Shown here piece after piece: positions 1-5,946 of a stretch of 11,017 nucleotides of DNA. Position 1 is the first letter of the stretch, and each line of letters starts with the position of its first letter. Under the pieces are notes generated by a model. That model was not told where the DNA came from and searched no databases. It saw only the letters and a list, made by a program, of their open reading frames with translations. The DNA is from CAYVAP01 sp964343195 (GTDB lineage: Bacteria; Bacteroidota; Bacteroidia; J057). Made by a program: the position numbers and the translations under genes. The stretch is from contig CAYFIR010000169.1 in assembly GCA_964343195.1 (NCBI GenBank), forward strand, positions 1 through 11,017, given 5' to 3'.

Positions 1-27
1 GACTTTTTATTAAATCTCCGATGGCTG

Positions 28-75
28 CCCTACAAAAAAAGGTAGGCCAAAAAACTTCGGCATTTCAGGCTGCCC
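28..75. repeat. Direct repeat copy 1 (~48 bp)
   Basis: This copy matches 226-272 almost base for base; the only difference is one extra A in the A-run. It begins with a small hairpin, CCTAC / GTAGG around an A-rich loop (29-33 with 42-46), followed by an A-run, CTTCGGC and TTTCAGGCTGCCC. The similarity continues loosely downstream: GCCGCCCCAAGCTTGCTTT near 111-129 corresponds to GCCGCCCCAGGCTTGCTTT at 277-295, so the second copy appears to have lost about 30 bp. It may be a dispersed intergenic element, but only these two copies can be seen here. Confidence 0.8.
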
Positions 76-225
76 TGCAAGCCGCCCCGAGCGCCAAATG
101 CCGGGCCAGCGCCGCCCCAAGCTTGCTTTTGACCTTTGCCCAGTGCCACTGCGAGTATTTCCCTTTGGAGGGAGAGGCTTGTGCGAAAGAGGGAGGAATC
201 AGAATGTTTAAAGTGCTACTTTCTC

Positions 226-272
226 CCCTACAAAAAAGGTAGGCCAAAAAACTTCGGCATTTCAGGCTGCCC
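226..272. repeat. Direct repeat copy 2 (~47 bp)
   Basis: Second copy of the repeat at 28-75, in the same orientation, about 198 bp away start to start. It has one A fewer in the A-run. It is followed by a shorter GC-rich tail ending in GCTTGCTTTAGGCTGCTTG. The function is unknown. Neither copy overlaps a supported gene. Confidence 0.8.
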
Positions 273-444
273 GCAGGCCGCCCCAGGCTTGCTTTAGGCT
301 GCTTGTTCCAATTGGGATTGAAGCCCAGAAACTCAAAACTAATGTTAATCAGCAACTAGTGATTGAAAGTGTTGCTGGCGAGCATTTTATACGAATTGCG
401 AATGAGTTATTTCTTCATTCCACAGGCACTGGTTCGCAGTCTAA

Positions 445-463
445 CGTGCTGCTGGTAAGCACG
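445..463 (-). terminator. Weak hairpin downstream of T9SS-cargo gene
   Basis: CGTGCT (445-450) pairs with AGCACG (458-463) around a 7-nt loop, about 60 nt beyond the stop codon of the minus-strand gene that ends at 525. There is no T-run after it on the minus strand, so an intrinsic terminator role is uncertain. Confidence 0.2.
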
Positions 464-524
464 CCAGCTAAATTCTACAGGAGGCACATAGACGTAGAAA
501 GCATTATTTCCAGCAATTATTCCC

Positions 525-2348
525 CTATTCTACCTTCACCAGTCTCCTTACAACCTGACGGTCCCCTATCCAGGCCCGAACCAGATAAACTCCTCCAGGC
601 AAGTCCGAAACGTCCAGTTGATCAACGGGGCCATTCACCCTCATAAGGCAACTGCCCCTTAGGTCCTGGATTTCTATTTGGCTCGGGATTCCCCCTTCCA
701 ACTGAACCAAGCCGTTCGTAGGATTGGGAAAAAATGCGAAATCTATTTTATCCTCCTGGTTGATTCCAGAGGTACTTGATGAAGGCTCCAGGATCGCCTT
801 CATCATGATATCTTCGACCTCATTATTTCGGTAAGTGGCCCAGGCCTCCCCCCTTAACTCCAGGTTTCTTCTGGATATTGGTCCGGATGCTGACGTTCCA
901 ATGCCCGCATTCCTACCAGCCTGACGCCATACAAGATAAAACCCGCCTTCCTGAATGGTGATGGGAGCCGGGAGAGTTGTCCGGTTCCATCCGATTGCAT
1001 AAGTACCTTCTTCTACCGTATCGGAATACATGATCACATCTGGTCTCCCCGAGGATGCATCCTCACTCCATACTTCAACTATATAGCCATCTTCCTGAGC
1101 ACCACTCATGCTCGGCACCGTAAAATACTCCACAGCCTTCAGTGTTGCGGGATAAAAGGGGGGATGATACTGTACGCCTACTCCGTTATAGCTAACCTCA
1201 TCAGTCCAGCTCAGCGTGCCATCAGATGACTGTTCATCCATATAGGCAAGTGGAATCTCGGTGAGGCCGGATGTATCTACCACGACGATGAGGGCTTCCT
1301 TGCGGTTGTTACCAGGATTGATGTCATCCGGGGAGGCCACAGCAACCTCCATGGAGTAAACACCCGGGTTCGCAAAGTTGTGGGAACCAAAATCCACCAG
1401 TAACTCATCTCCTGCCGACATGGACGACAGGTTTTCTGTCTGTGTGTAAACAGTATTCTGCGCTTCATCCCGAACGGTTGCGGTAGCAGAGAAGGCGCTT
1501 GTAGCATCTTCGTTTCCTACATGAGCGATCTTGCCCTCAATCGGGTGGTCATCTCCTACCATGGCAAATACTCCCGCACTGCCCTGATTCAATAATTGGG
1601 TGGGGGTGAGATCAGGGATTAAGAGGGATATAGCACTTGGCGGACTAAAGCGGATCGCATAGGAACTGGTGGGCATCGCACCATTAAACACCTCCAGGCC
1701 GATATTGCCTGTCAGGTTTTCGATTCCAACTCCGACATCTGCGACGCAATCGGGATCATCAGGTGCCGTAGCCTCCATCTGCAAATACTGGAAAATGATG
1801 GTGGAATCGTTCTGATCAAAGATTACCTGAAAGGTATTGCTCCCCTGATATCCCGGTGCCTGATCTATCCGAAAAGGCACATCGTGATATGAAACGATAA
1901 ACCGACCACTGCCATCATTTTGTACAAACACCCTGGCAGGATTCCCTGTCCCAGCGAATGTGAGATCAGCTAACAACGGAAAAACAAGGTTGTCTCCCAG
2001 CCCGCCAGGGGTGGGAATGGTTGGAAAACAGGGAGCCAGGTTATCAGCTTCCCCAAAACCTATCCACCCATTGGACCCAACACGCAGTTCAGAGTAAGTG
2101 GACCAATAGTAGGAGAACGTCATTCCCATACTTACGGGTCCTACCGAGTTATCGTCGGCCAGCCCCGTCAATTGAGTCCCCGTATTGGTGATATCAACCC
2201 AATCAAATGAAAATGGATTACCTGCTCCTCCCGAATCTTCCCATACATATCCATGAACATCAGGTCCTCCCATCATCTGGGCAAAAACAGATGGGATTAG
2301 GAAAAGCAAAGCCAGGAAGAGCAATGTGATGGGTAGAATTCGGTTCAT
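525..2348 (-). CDS. Secreted T9SS type A sorting-domain protein
   Basis: This 607-residue protein is exported by Sec and probably passed through the type IX secretion system to the cell surface or medium. The start was placed at the ATG at 2348, not the GTG at 2390, because it gives a clean signal peptide (MNRILPITLLFLALLFLIPS, then VFAQ, residues 1-24). Residues about 45-235 resemble the beta-sandwich module common in Bacteroidota surface proteins (VGSNGWIGFGE at 90-100, VGVGIENLTGNIGLEVF at 205-221). Residues about 245-358 look like a CARDB/Ig-like domain (IPDLTPTQ; INPGNNRKEALIVV). Residues about 365-520 are another beta-rich domain that I cannot name. The last ~75 residues form the T9SS sorting domain, with FFPNPTNG (539-546) and GGVYLVR (585-591) and a basic end. 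No catalytic motif is visible, so the function is unknown; adhesion or binding is only a guess. No Shine-Dalgarno sequence is seen. Confidence 0.9.
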   Translation of the reverse strand: MNRILPITLLFLALLFLIPSVFAQMMGGPDVHGYVWEDSGGAGNPFSFDWVDITNTGTQLTGLADDNSVGPVSMGMTFSYYWSTYSELRVGSNGWIGFGEADNLAPCFPTIPTPGGLGDNLVFPLLADLTFAGTGNPARVFVQNDGSGRFIVSYHDVPFRIDQAPGYQGSNTFQVIFDQNDSTIIFQYLQMEATAPDDPDCVADVGVGIENLTGNIGLEVFNGAMPTSSYAIRFSPPSAISLLIPDLTPTQLLNQGSAGVFAMVGDDHPIEGKIAHVGNEDATSAFSATATVRDEAQNTVYTQTENLSSMSAGDELLVDFGSHNFANPGVYSMEVAVASPDDINPGNNRKEALIVVVDTSGLTEIPLAYMDEQSSDGTLSWTDEVSYNGVGVQYHPPFYPATLKAVEYFTVPSMSGAQEDGYIVEVWSEDASSGRPDVIMYSDTVEEGTYAIGWNRTTLPAPITIQEGGFYLVWRQAGRNAGIGTSASGPISRRNLELRGEAWATYRNNEVEDIMMKAILEPSSSTSGINQEDKIDFAFFPNPTNGLVQLEGGIPSQIEIQDLRGSCLMRVNGPVDQLDVSDLPGGVYLVRAWIGDRQVVRRLVKVE

Positions 2349-2384
2349 ACAACCAATATCTAAAAAAATTTCATTTACAAATAC

Positions 2385-2401
2385 CCCCACCTGAAGTGGG
2401 G
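2385..2401 (-). terminator. Possible terminator after truncated DUF3857 gene
   Basis: CCCCAC (2385-2390) pairs with GTGGGG (2396-2401) around CTGAA. Read on the minus strand the hairpin is followed by TATTTGTAAATG, a poor T-run. It lies between the stop of the DUF3857 gene (2480) and the start of the T9SS-cargo gene (2348), so it could end the upstream transcript or sit in a leader. Confidence 0.3.
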
Positions 2402-2479
2402 CCAGGCCATATCAACTCTGCTTCCATAACATTGAACGCAGCGACTTATGCCCTAAGCACATTTCGAACCATAAACCTC

Positions 2480-3079
2480 CTAACTCCCCTCCACCAACTC
2501 TGGGATGACGTATTTGACCTCACTGAACCTGACGGGAATCTCTCGCTGATACTCCCAGCTACGCAGGTTTTCGAGGAAGTCGGACATGATGGAGTATCGG
2601 TATTCGATCACACTGCCTACCTGCACCCTGGGCATGGTAAAGCGATGTGCAGTCCAGTGCTCGCTTATTTGCTCTTCGAACATCGCTCCACGGTCAAGCT
2701 TTTCTTTCTCCACGCTGCCATCTTCCAGGTTGTAAGTAAAGCCCTTGAGGTCCGAGACCTCTTCCCTTGCCGTCATATCGGCTCCATACAGCCTCAGTTC
2801 GACATTGGCATAATCAAGTCCGTCGGGATTAAGGACCTTGATTCGTACCTGGTACTCATACACATACTTAAAGCCTACTTCATTGACATAGACAAAATGA
2901 AGGTCAGCCTTCTCTCCGAGGATCATGGCATCGGCTTCAGGATCAAAAGAGCAGGACTCAAGTTCGAGGTCCTCCTTATCAACCTTGCCAAAGCGAAAAC
3001 GATCAGGTGAGGTTTGGGCAAAAAGGGATCCTGACACCAGCCACAGAAGGCTGATGCTCAGCAACAGTACATTTTTCAT
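2480..3079 (-). pseudogene. Truncated DUF3857 domain protein
   Basis: The 199-residue product has a signal peptide (MKNVLLLSISLLWLVSGSLF then AQ, residues 1-22). The rest is a good match in pattern to the N-terminal DUF3857 domain of Bacteroidota proteins: RFRFGKVDKEDLEL, YEYQVRIKVLNPDGLDYANV, KGFTYNLEDGSVEKEKL, FTMPRVQVGSVIEYRYSI, WEYQREIPVRFSEVKYVIPE. Family members normally run to about 600-700 residues, with a transglutaminase-like core and a C-terminal part after this domain. Here the frame ends right after the conserved IPE with LVEGS and a TAG stop, and none of the three minus-strand frames between 2480 and 2402 resumes the family sequence. I therefore read it as the surviving 5' end of a broken gene. 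A short but functional secreted DUF3857 protein cannot be excluded, since the first 195 residues are intact. Confidence 0.75.
2481..2491. repeat. Inverted repeat arm, left of DUF3857 remnant
   Basis: TAACTCCCCTC here is the exact reverse complement of GAGGGGAGTTA at 3102-3112. The stop codon of the truncated DUF3857 gene lies across this arm. Together the two 11-bp arms bracket the truncated gene. Confidence 0.6.
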
Positions 3080-3101
3080 GGAATGGTAGCTTGAAAAATT
3101 A

Positions 3102-3112
3102 GAGGGGAGTTA
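3102..3112. repeat. Inverted repeat arm, right of DUF3857 remnant
   Basis: GAGGGGAGTTA is the inverted partner of 2481-2491. It lies 23 bp upstream of the DUF3857 start codon on the minus strand, in the leader or promoter region. Confidence 0.6.
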
Positions 3113-3130
3113 CGAGTTCATGGTTATTTC

Positions 3131-3154
3131 GGGTTTTATAAAAAAATAAAACCC
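3131..3154. repeat. Perfect 9-bp inverted repeat with A-loop
   Basis: GGGTTTTAT (3131-3139) is followed by six A residues and ATAAAACCC (3146-3154). On the plus strand it is followed by CACGATTTTTCC, which resembles a weak terminator tail, but no plus-strand gene ends here. On the minus strand it lies in the leader of the DUF3857 gene. It could be a terminator of either strand or an operator; the sequence does not decide. Confidence 0.4.
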
Positions 3155-3192
3155 CACGATTTTTCCTCTAAATTTTCGAAATAAATCCAATA

Positions 3193-3226
3193 TCACACAA
3201 ATGAGTTTTGGCACCCATTTGTGTGA
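3193..3226 (-). terminator. 11-bp perfect hairpin after rhodanese 1
   Basis: TCACACAAATG (3193-3203) and CATTTGTGTGA (3216-3226) are exact reverse complements around a 12-nt loop. The hairpin begins 7 nt beyond the rhodanese stop codon on the minus strand. It is followed by TATTGGATTTATTTCG, which is T-rich but not a clean T-run. It is most simply a transcript-end hairpin, although its perfect symmetry would also suit a protein-binding site. Confidence 0.5.
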
Positions 3227-3232
3227 CCAGCA

Positions 3233-3751
3233 TTATTCATACACTACCTCACCTTTTTTCACCCAGATGCCCCAGGTAGGGCCATAGCCGTGGACTTTCT
3301 GAGTTTTGACTTCAGAGCTGTCAACCAACGGGAACCCCTGATTGGACCACTCGAAGATCCCCCCATAGAGGTTTTCTACATTTGCAAAACCGCTATCCTG
3401 CAGTTGTGCCGCGACCTTCCCACTTCTGTACCCCACCGAGCAATACACGACGATCTGCTGGTTTTCATCCAGGCCTTCGACCCGGCTTATGTCAAAATCA
3501 TCATATCCCACCCAGATGGCACCAGGGATATGGCTAATCTCAAACTCTTCCCGTTCACGTGCATCAAGGTACAGGATGTTCTCAGCCTGCTGTACGGTTG
3601 CTACGCTCACATTGGGAGCCTCAGTAGGAACCAGCCCCTTGAGCATCAGGTCAAATGCCCTGTTCTCCACCAGCCGTTCCTGGGCACGACAGGTGATGAA
3701 GCATAGCAGGCCCAACAGAAAAATCAGAGAGGTAATAATGAAGTATTTCAT
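3233..3751 (-). CDS. Exported rhodanese-like protein (rhodanese 1)
   Basis: This single-domain rhodanese of 172 residues probably moves sulfane sulfur via a persulfide on Cys104. The start at 3751 gives a signal peptide (MKYFIITSLIFLLGLLCFIT then CRAQ, residues 1-24). The longer open frame upstream to 3862 is only the translated GGTATGCA repeat array and was not used. The rhodanese domain covers about residues 45-145: LYLDAREREEFEISHIPGAIW (59-79) carries the substrate-pocket Asp/Arg region, and VVYCSVGYRSGKVA (101-114) is the active-site loop, with Cys104 followed by a loop of the usual size for sulfurtransferases. A conserved-looking aromatic tail (GYGPTWGIWVKKGEVVYE) follows. Cysteines at 17 and 21 lie in the signal peptide, but the lipobox is poor, so a periplasmic soluble protein is more likely than a lipoprotein. 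A second exported rhodanese lies directly upstream on the same strand. The physiological substrate is unknown. Confidence 0.88.
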   Translation of the reverse strand: MKYFIITSLIFLLGLLCFITCRAQERLVENRAFDLMLKGLVPTEAPNVSVATVQQAENILYLDAREREEFEISHIPGAIWVGYDDFDISRVEGLDENQQIVVYCSVGYRSGKVAAQLQDSGFANVENLYGGIFEWSNQGFPLVDSSEVKTQKVHGYGPTWGIWVKKGEVVYE

Positions 3752-3792
3752 ACCAGTATAGTGAGACAAATTATGGGGGTATGGGGATCGGA

Positions 3793-3848
3793 GGTATGAA
3801 GGTATGCAGGTATGCAGGTATGCAGGTATGCAGGTATGCAGGTATGGA
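3793..3848. repeat. GGTATGCA 8-bp tandem array
   Basis: Seven 8-bp units in perfect register: GGTATGAA at 3793, five identical GGTATGCA units from 3801 to 3840, and GGTATGGA at 3841. One more GGTATG occurs at 3778-3783. The array lies in the promoter/leader region of rhodanese 1, 42 bp from its start codon at the nearest. Because 8 is not a multiple of 3, copy-number changes would alter spacing here, not a reading frame. Confidence 0.95.
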
Positions 3849-3878
3849 GTTGAAGCTGACATTACAAAACAAACCCTT

Positions 3879-3917
3879 CATACCCTTCATTTCCTCCATA
3901 CCCTTCTTCCCCATACC
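3879..3917. repeat. Three inverted CATACC motifs
   Basis: CATACC occurs at 3879-3884, 3897-3902 and 3912-3917, the reverse complement of the GGTATG core of the array at 3793-3848. The longest match is GGTATGGAG (3841-3849) with CTCCATACC (3894-3902), so RNA or single-stranded DNA across this interval could fold into several alternative stems. The last motif overlaps the stop codon of rhodanese 2. Confidence 0.7.
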
Positions 3918-4369
3918 TACGGTTGTACCAGCTTCATGGATTTAGAGTTCCAGGCCGAGATTCCTCCCTGAAGGTCGTACACCTCTTTGAATCCCCAGGT
4001 CTGAAGCTGACGGGCGGCACGTCCGCTGCGTCCACCGACAGCGCAGTAAACCAGTATTGGCTTGTCGCGGTCCAGTTCCTGGATTTTGGTAGCATAATCA
4101 GGAGAGGCGATGTTGATCATCATGGCTCCTTCGATGATGCCATTGTTGCATTCGCGGGGGGTCCGCACGTCCACTAGCTGAGCATCAGGATGGCTCTCCA
4201 GGTATGCCTGAAAGGCATCTGGTCCCAACAGTTTCATGGTTCCGGCAGGAGCAGCAGCAACTGAGCCACTTTCCTGGGCAGATTCGTTGGTCTGACCTTC
4301 AGACTGGCAGGCGGTTAACAGAAAAAAGCTGAATAACAGGGCAATAAGATAAGATACGTAAGTGTTCAT
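3917..4369 (-). CDS. Rhodanese-like lipoprotein (rhodanese 2)
   Basis: This 150-residue single-domain rhodanese has a lipoprotein signal peptide: the hydrophobic stretch YLIALLFSFFLLTAC (residues 6-20, then Cys21) ends in an LTAC lipobox, so it is probably lipid-anchored at Cys21. A Gln/Ser/Ala-rich linker (22-43) joins it to the domain. LVDVRTPREC (65-74) carries the conserved Asp-Val-Arg, and ILVYCAVGGRSGRAA (105-119) is the active-site loop with catalytic Cys109. LQGGISAWN near the C-terminus is the usual closing motif. It lies directly upstream of rhodanese 1 on the same strand, with the repeat-filled 165-bp gap between stop and start. The two differ in sequence and anchoring, so they are relatives, not a recent duplication. 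Surface or periplasmic sulfur transfer or cyanide detoxification are possible roles; none is shown by the sequence. Confidence 0.9.
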   Translation of the reverse strand: MNTYVSYLIALLFSFFLLTACQSEGQTNESAQESGSVAAAPAGTMKLLGPDAFQAYLESHPDAQLVDVRTPRECNNGIIEGAMMINIASPDYATKIQELDRDKPILVYCAVGGRSGRAARQLQTWGFKEVYDLQGGISAWNSKSMKLVQP

Positions 4370-4426
4370 GTTATCAATGAATTGAATATGAGTAGTATAG
4401 ATTCTTCCCCTTGTGGAAATTATTAC

Positions 4427-4434
4427 TAATTTTA
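4427..4434 (+). promoter_or_regulatory. Possible -7 box upstream of M42 peptidase
   Basis: TAATTTTA matches seven of eight positions of the Bacteroidota TAnnTTTG box and lies 28 bp before the M42 start codon. The nearest TTG (4411-4413) is closer than the usual -33 spacing, so the assignment is weak. The 93-bp gap 4370-4462 must also hold the divergent promoter for rhodanese 2. Confidence 0.3.
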
Positions 4435-4462
4435 GGCTCTCAATAGCATCATAAAGACAAAA

Positions 4463-5551
4463 ATGTCAAATACTTCCCTTCTGTCCGCTCAATCTCTGGA
4501 CTTTCTGCAAAGATACATAGATAACGCCTCACCTACAGGCTTCGAATCAAAAGGCCAGCAACTCTGGCTCGAATACATCAAACCCTATATAGACGAATAC
4601 GAGGTAGATCCTTATGGCACTACTTACGGCATCATCAATCCAGGTAAGGATTACCGGGTTTTGATCGAGGCCCATGCCGATGAGATTTCCTGGTTTGTCA
4701 ACTATATTTCCGAAGATGGATTCATTTATCTGGTACGAAATGGTGGATCAGACCATCAGATCGCTCCCTCCAAGCGAGTAAACATCCACACGGAAGAAGG
4801 CATTGTCAAGGCGGTTTTTGGTTGGCCCGCGATCCATACCCGTCGTGGCGACAAGGAGCAAAACCCTACCCTGAAGAATATTTTCCTCGACTGTGGCTGT
4901 AGCTCCAAGAAGGAAGTAGAAGCCCTTGGGGTGCAGGTAGGAGACGTGATCACCTATGAAGATGAATTCACCATTCTCAACGATCAGTTTTTCGTGGGGC
5001 GTGCCCTCGACAATCGGGTTGGAGGCTTCATGATTGCCGAGGTGGCCCGTCTGATCAAGGAAAACAACATCGAGCTTCCTTACTCACTCTACGTAGTCAA
5101 CGCCGTTCAGGAAGAAATCGGCCTGCGAGGAGCACAAATGGTAGCCGAGCGAATCAACCCTCATGTGGCGATCGTGACGGACGTGACCCATGACACCTCG
5201 ACTCCTATGATCGAGAAAGTACGCCATGGAGACGTAAAAGCTGGCAAAGGCCCCTCCCTTACCGTAGGGCCTGCCGTGCATAACAACCTGCTGCGCCTGA
5301 TCATGGATACAGCCAAAAGCAAAGAAATCCCCTATCAGCGAGAAGCCGCTTCTCGCTCTACCGGGACTGACACAGATGCATTTGCCTACAGCAATGCCGG
5401 GGTACCTTCCTCCCTGATCTCATTGCCCCTGCGCTACATGCACACCACGGTCGAGATGACCCACAAAGACGACGTAGAAGCCGTAATCAAGCTGATCTAC
5501 GAAACTTTGCAACGCATCGAGGATGGGCATGACTTCCGCTATTTTAAGTGA
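4463..5551 (+). CDS. M42 family metallo-aminopeptidase
   Basis: This 362-residue cytoplasmic protein belongs to the M42 glutamyl/tetrahedral aminopeptidase family (also annotated as FrvX or endoglucanase M-like), large self-compartmentalised di-metal enzymes that trim peptides. The family's metal and catalytic residues are all visible: LIEAHADE with His71 and Asp73, ALDNR with the bridging Asp183, VQEEIG with Glu217 (general base) and Glu218, VTDVTHDT with Asp240, and RYMHTTVEM with His327. Length is normal for the family and there is no signal peptide. The start was chosen as the first ATG; no Shine-Dalgarno sequence is seen, as is usual in this phylum. The MazG-like gene follows 68 bp downstream on the same strand. 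The exact substrate preference cannot be read from the sequence. Confidence 0.93.
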   Translation: MSNTSLLSAQSLDFLQRYIDNASPTGFESKGQQLWLEYIKPYIDEYEVDPYGTTYGIINPGKDYRVLIEAHADEISWFVNYISEDGFIYLVRNGGSDHQIAPSKRVNIHTEEGIVKAVFGWPAIHTRRGDKEQNPTLKNIFLDCGCSSKKEVEALGVQVGDVITYEDEFTILNDQFFVGRALDNRVGGFMIAEVARLIKENNIELPYSLYVVNAVQEEIGLRGAQMVAERINPHVAIVTDVTHDTSTPMIEKVRHGDVKAGKGPSLTVGPAVHNNLLRLIMDTAKSKEIPYQREAASRSTGTDTDAFAYSNAGVPSSLISLPLRYMHTTVEMTHKDDVEAVIKLIYETLQRIEDGHDFRYFK

Positions 5552-5559
5552 ACATTGGA

Positions 5560-5571
5560 CATTGATCAATG
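5560..5571. repeat. 12-bp palindrome CATTGATCAATG
   Basis: A perfect self-complementary 12-mer, 8 bp after the M42 stop codon. It sits at the head of the short repeat-bearing gap between the M42 and MazG-like genes, directly before the 7-bp tandem units. Confidence 0.7.
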
Positions 5572-5583
5572 ATCAGTGGTCCT

Positions 5584-5611
5584 TACGAATCACGAATTCC
5601 CAATTACGAAT
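5584..5611. repeat. Degenerate 7-bp tandem repeat (four units)
   Basis: Four consecutive 7-bp units: TACGAAT, CACGAAT, TCCCAAT and TACGAAT. They fill the gap between the M42 and MazG-like genes and end 8 bp before the MazG-like start codon. Heptamer repeats with this kind of sequence are found as intergenic simple repeats in various bacteria; the function is unknown. Confidence 0.65.
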
Positions 5612-5619
5612 CTTCTTCT

Positions 5620-5946
5620 ATGACCCTCAAGGAAGCACAGGAAACGGTAGATAAGTGGATCAACACCATCGGGGTGCGATATTTCTCCGAACTGACCAAT
5701 ACCGCCATCCTGACTGAAGAAGTAGGAGAAGTAGCCCGGATCATGGCCCGTCAGTACGGGGAGCAATCGTTCAAGGAATCGGATAAGGAAGTAGATTTGG
5801 CGGACGAAATGGCAGACGTGCTCTTTGTGCTCATTTGCCTGGCCAACCAGACCGGAGTGGACCTGGAAGAAGCCCTAAGAAAAAATCTGGACAAGAAGAC
5901 CCGTCGGGACAAAGACCGGCACCAACAAAATGAGAAGCTGAAATGA
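5620..5946 (+). CDS. MazG-like nucleotide pyrophosphohydrolase
   Basis: This 108-residue all-alpha protein is of the MazG / all-alpha NTP pyrophosphatase superfamily, which hydrolyses (d)NTPs to monophosphate and pyrophosphate and helps clean the nucleotide pool. The metal-binding signature is present: EEVGE (33-37) supplies ExxE and DEMAD (62-66) supplies ExxD. The C-terminal NLDKKTRRDKDRH is typical of the single-domain type. The open frame extends 17 codons upstream to 5569, but that part translates the palindrome and heptamer repeats, so the ATG at 5620 (MTLKEAQETVDKW) was chosen. Its TGA stop overlaps the ATG of the helicase gene (ATGA at 5943-5946), suggesting translational coupling. 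The preferred substrate is unknown. Confidence 0.88.
   Translation: MTLKEAQETVDKWINTIGVRYFSELTNTAILTEEVGEVARIMARQYGEQSFKESDKEVDLADEMADVLFVLICLANQTGVDLEEALRKNLDKKTRRDKDRHQQNEKLK

Larger units (their letters stand above)
1..524. other. Gene-free region with direct repeats
   Basis: No convincing gene is seen here. Short open frames on both strands translate into low-complexity, Ala/Ser-rich or unrecognisable peptides without family motifs. The left half holds two copies of a ~47-bp repeat, listed separately. The stretch 273-524 shows only a small inverted repeat (445-463) beyond the end of the T9SS-cargo gene. The open frame that starts near 359 runs into the antisense of that gene and is best read as chance. 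Confidence 0.6.

Noticed and set aside
359..646. 95-codon plus-strand frame
   Set aside because: Its second half is antisense to the T9SS sorting domain, and its first half has no recognisable motif or start signal.
2349..2390. GTG start at 2390 for the T9SS cargo
   Set aside because: It would place 14 residues before a textbook signal peptide; the ATG at 2348 is preferred.
2480..2497. C-terminal PELVEGS resembling peptides encoded by some dispersed bacterial repeats
   Set aside because: The resemblance is at peptide level only; the DNA does not show the usual repeat palindrome, and PE is native to the DUF3857 family.
2396..3010. 204-codon plus-strand frame opposite the DUF3857 remnant
   Set aside because: The minus-strand frame has a signal peptide and a clear DUF3857 pattern; the plus-strand peptide has no recognisable features.
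3752..3862. N-terminal extension of rhodanese 1
   Set aside because: The extra 37 residues (repeating YLHTCIPA) are just the translated GGTATGCA array and would bury the signal peptide.
3778..3917. CRISPR-like array
   Set aside because: Units are 8 bp and contiguous, with no spacers, and no cas genes are present.
5569..5619. N-terminal extension of the MazG-like protein
   Set aside because: It translates the palindrome and heptamer repeats; the family's N-terminus fits the ATG at 5620.
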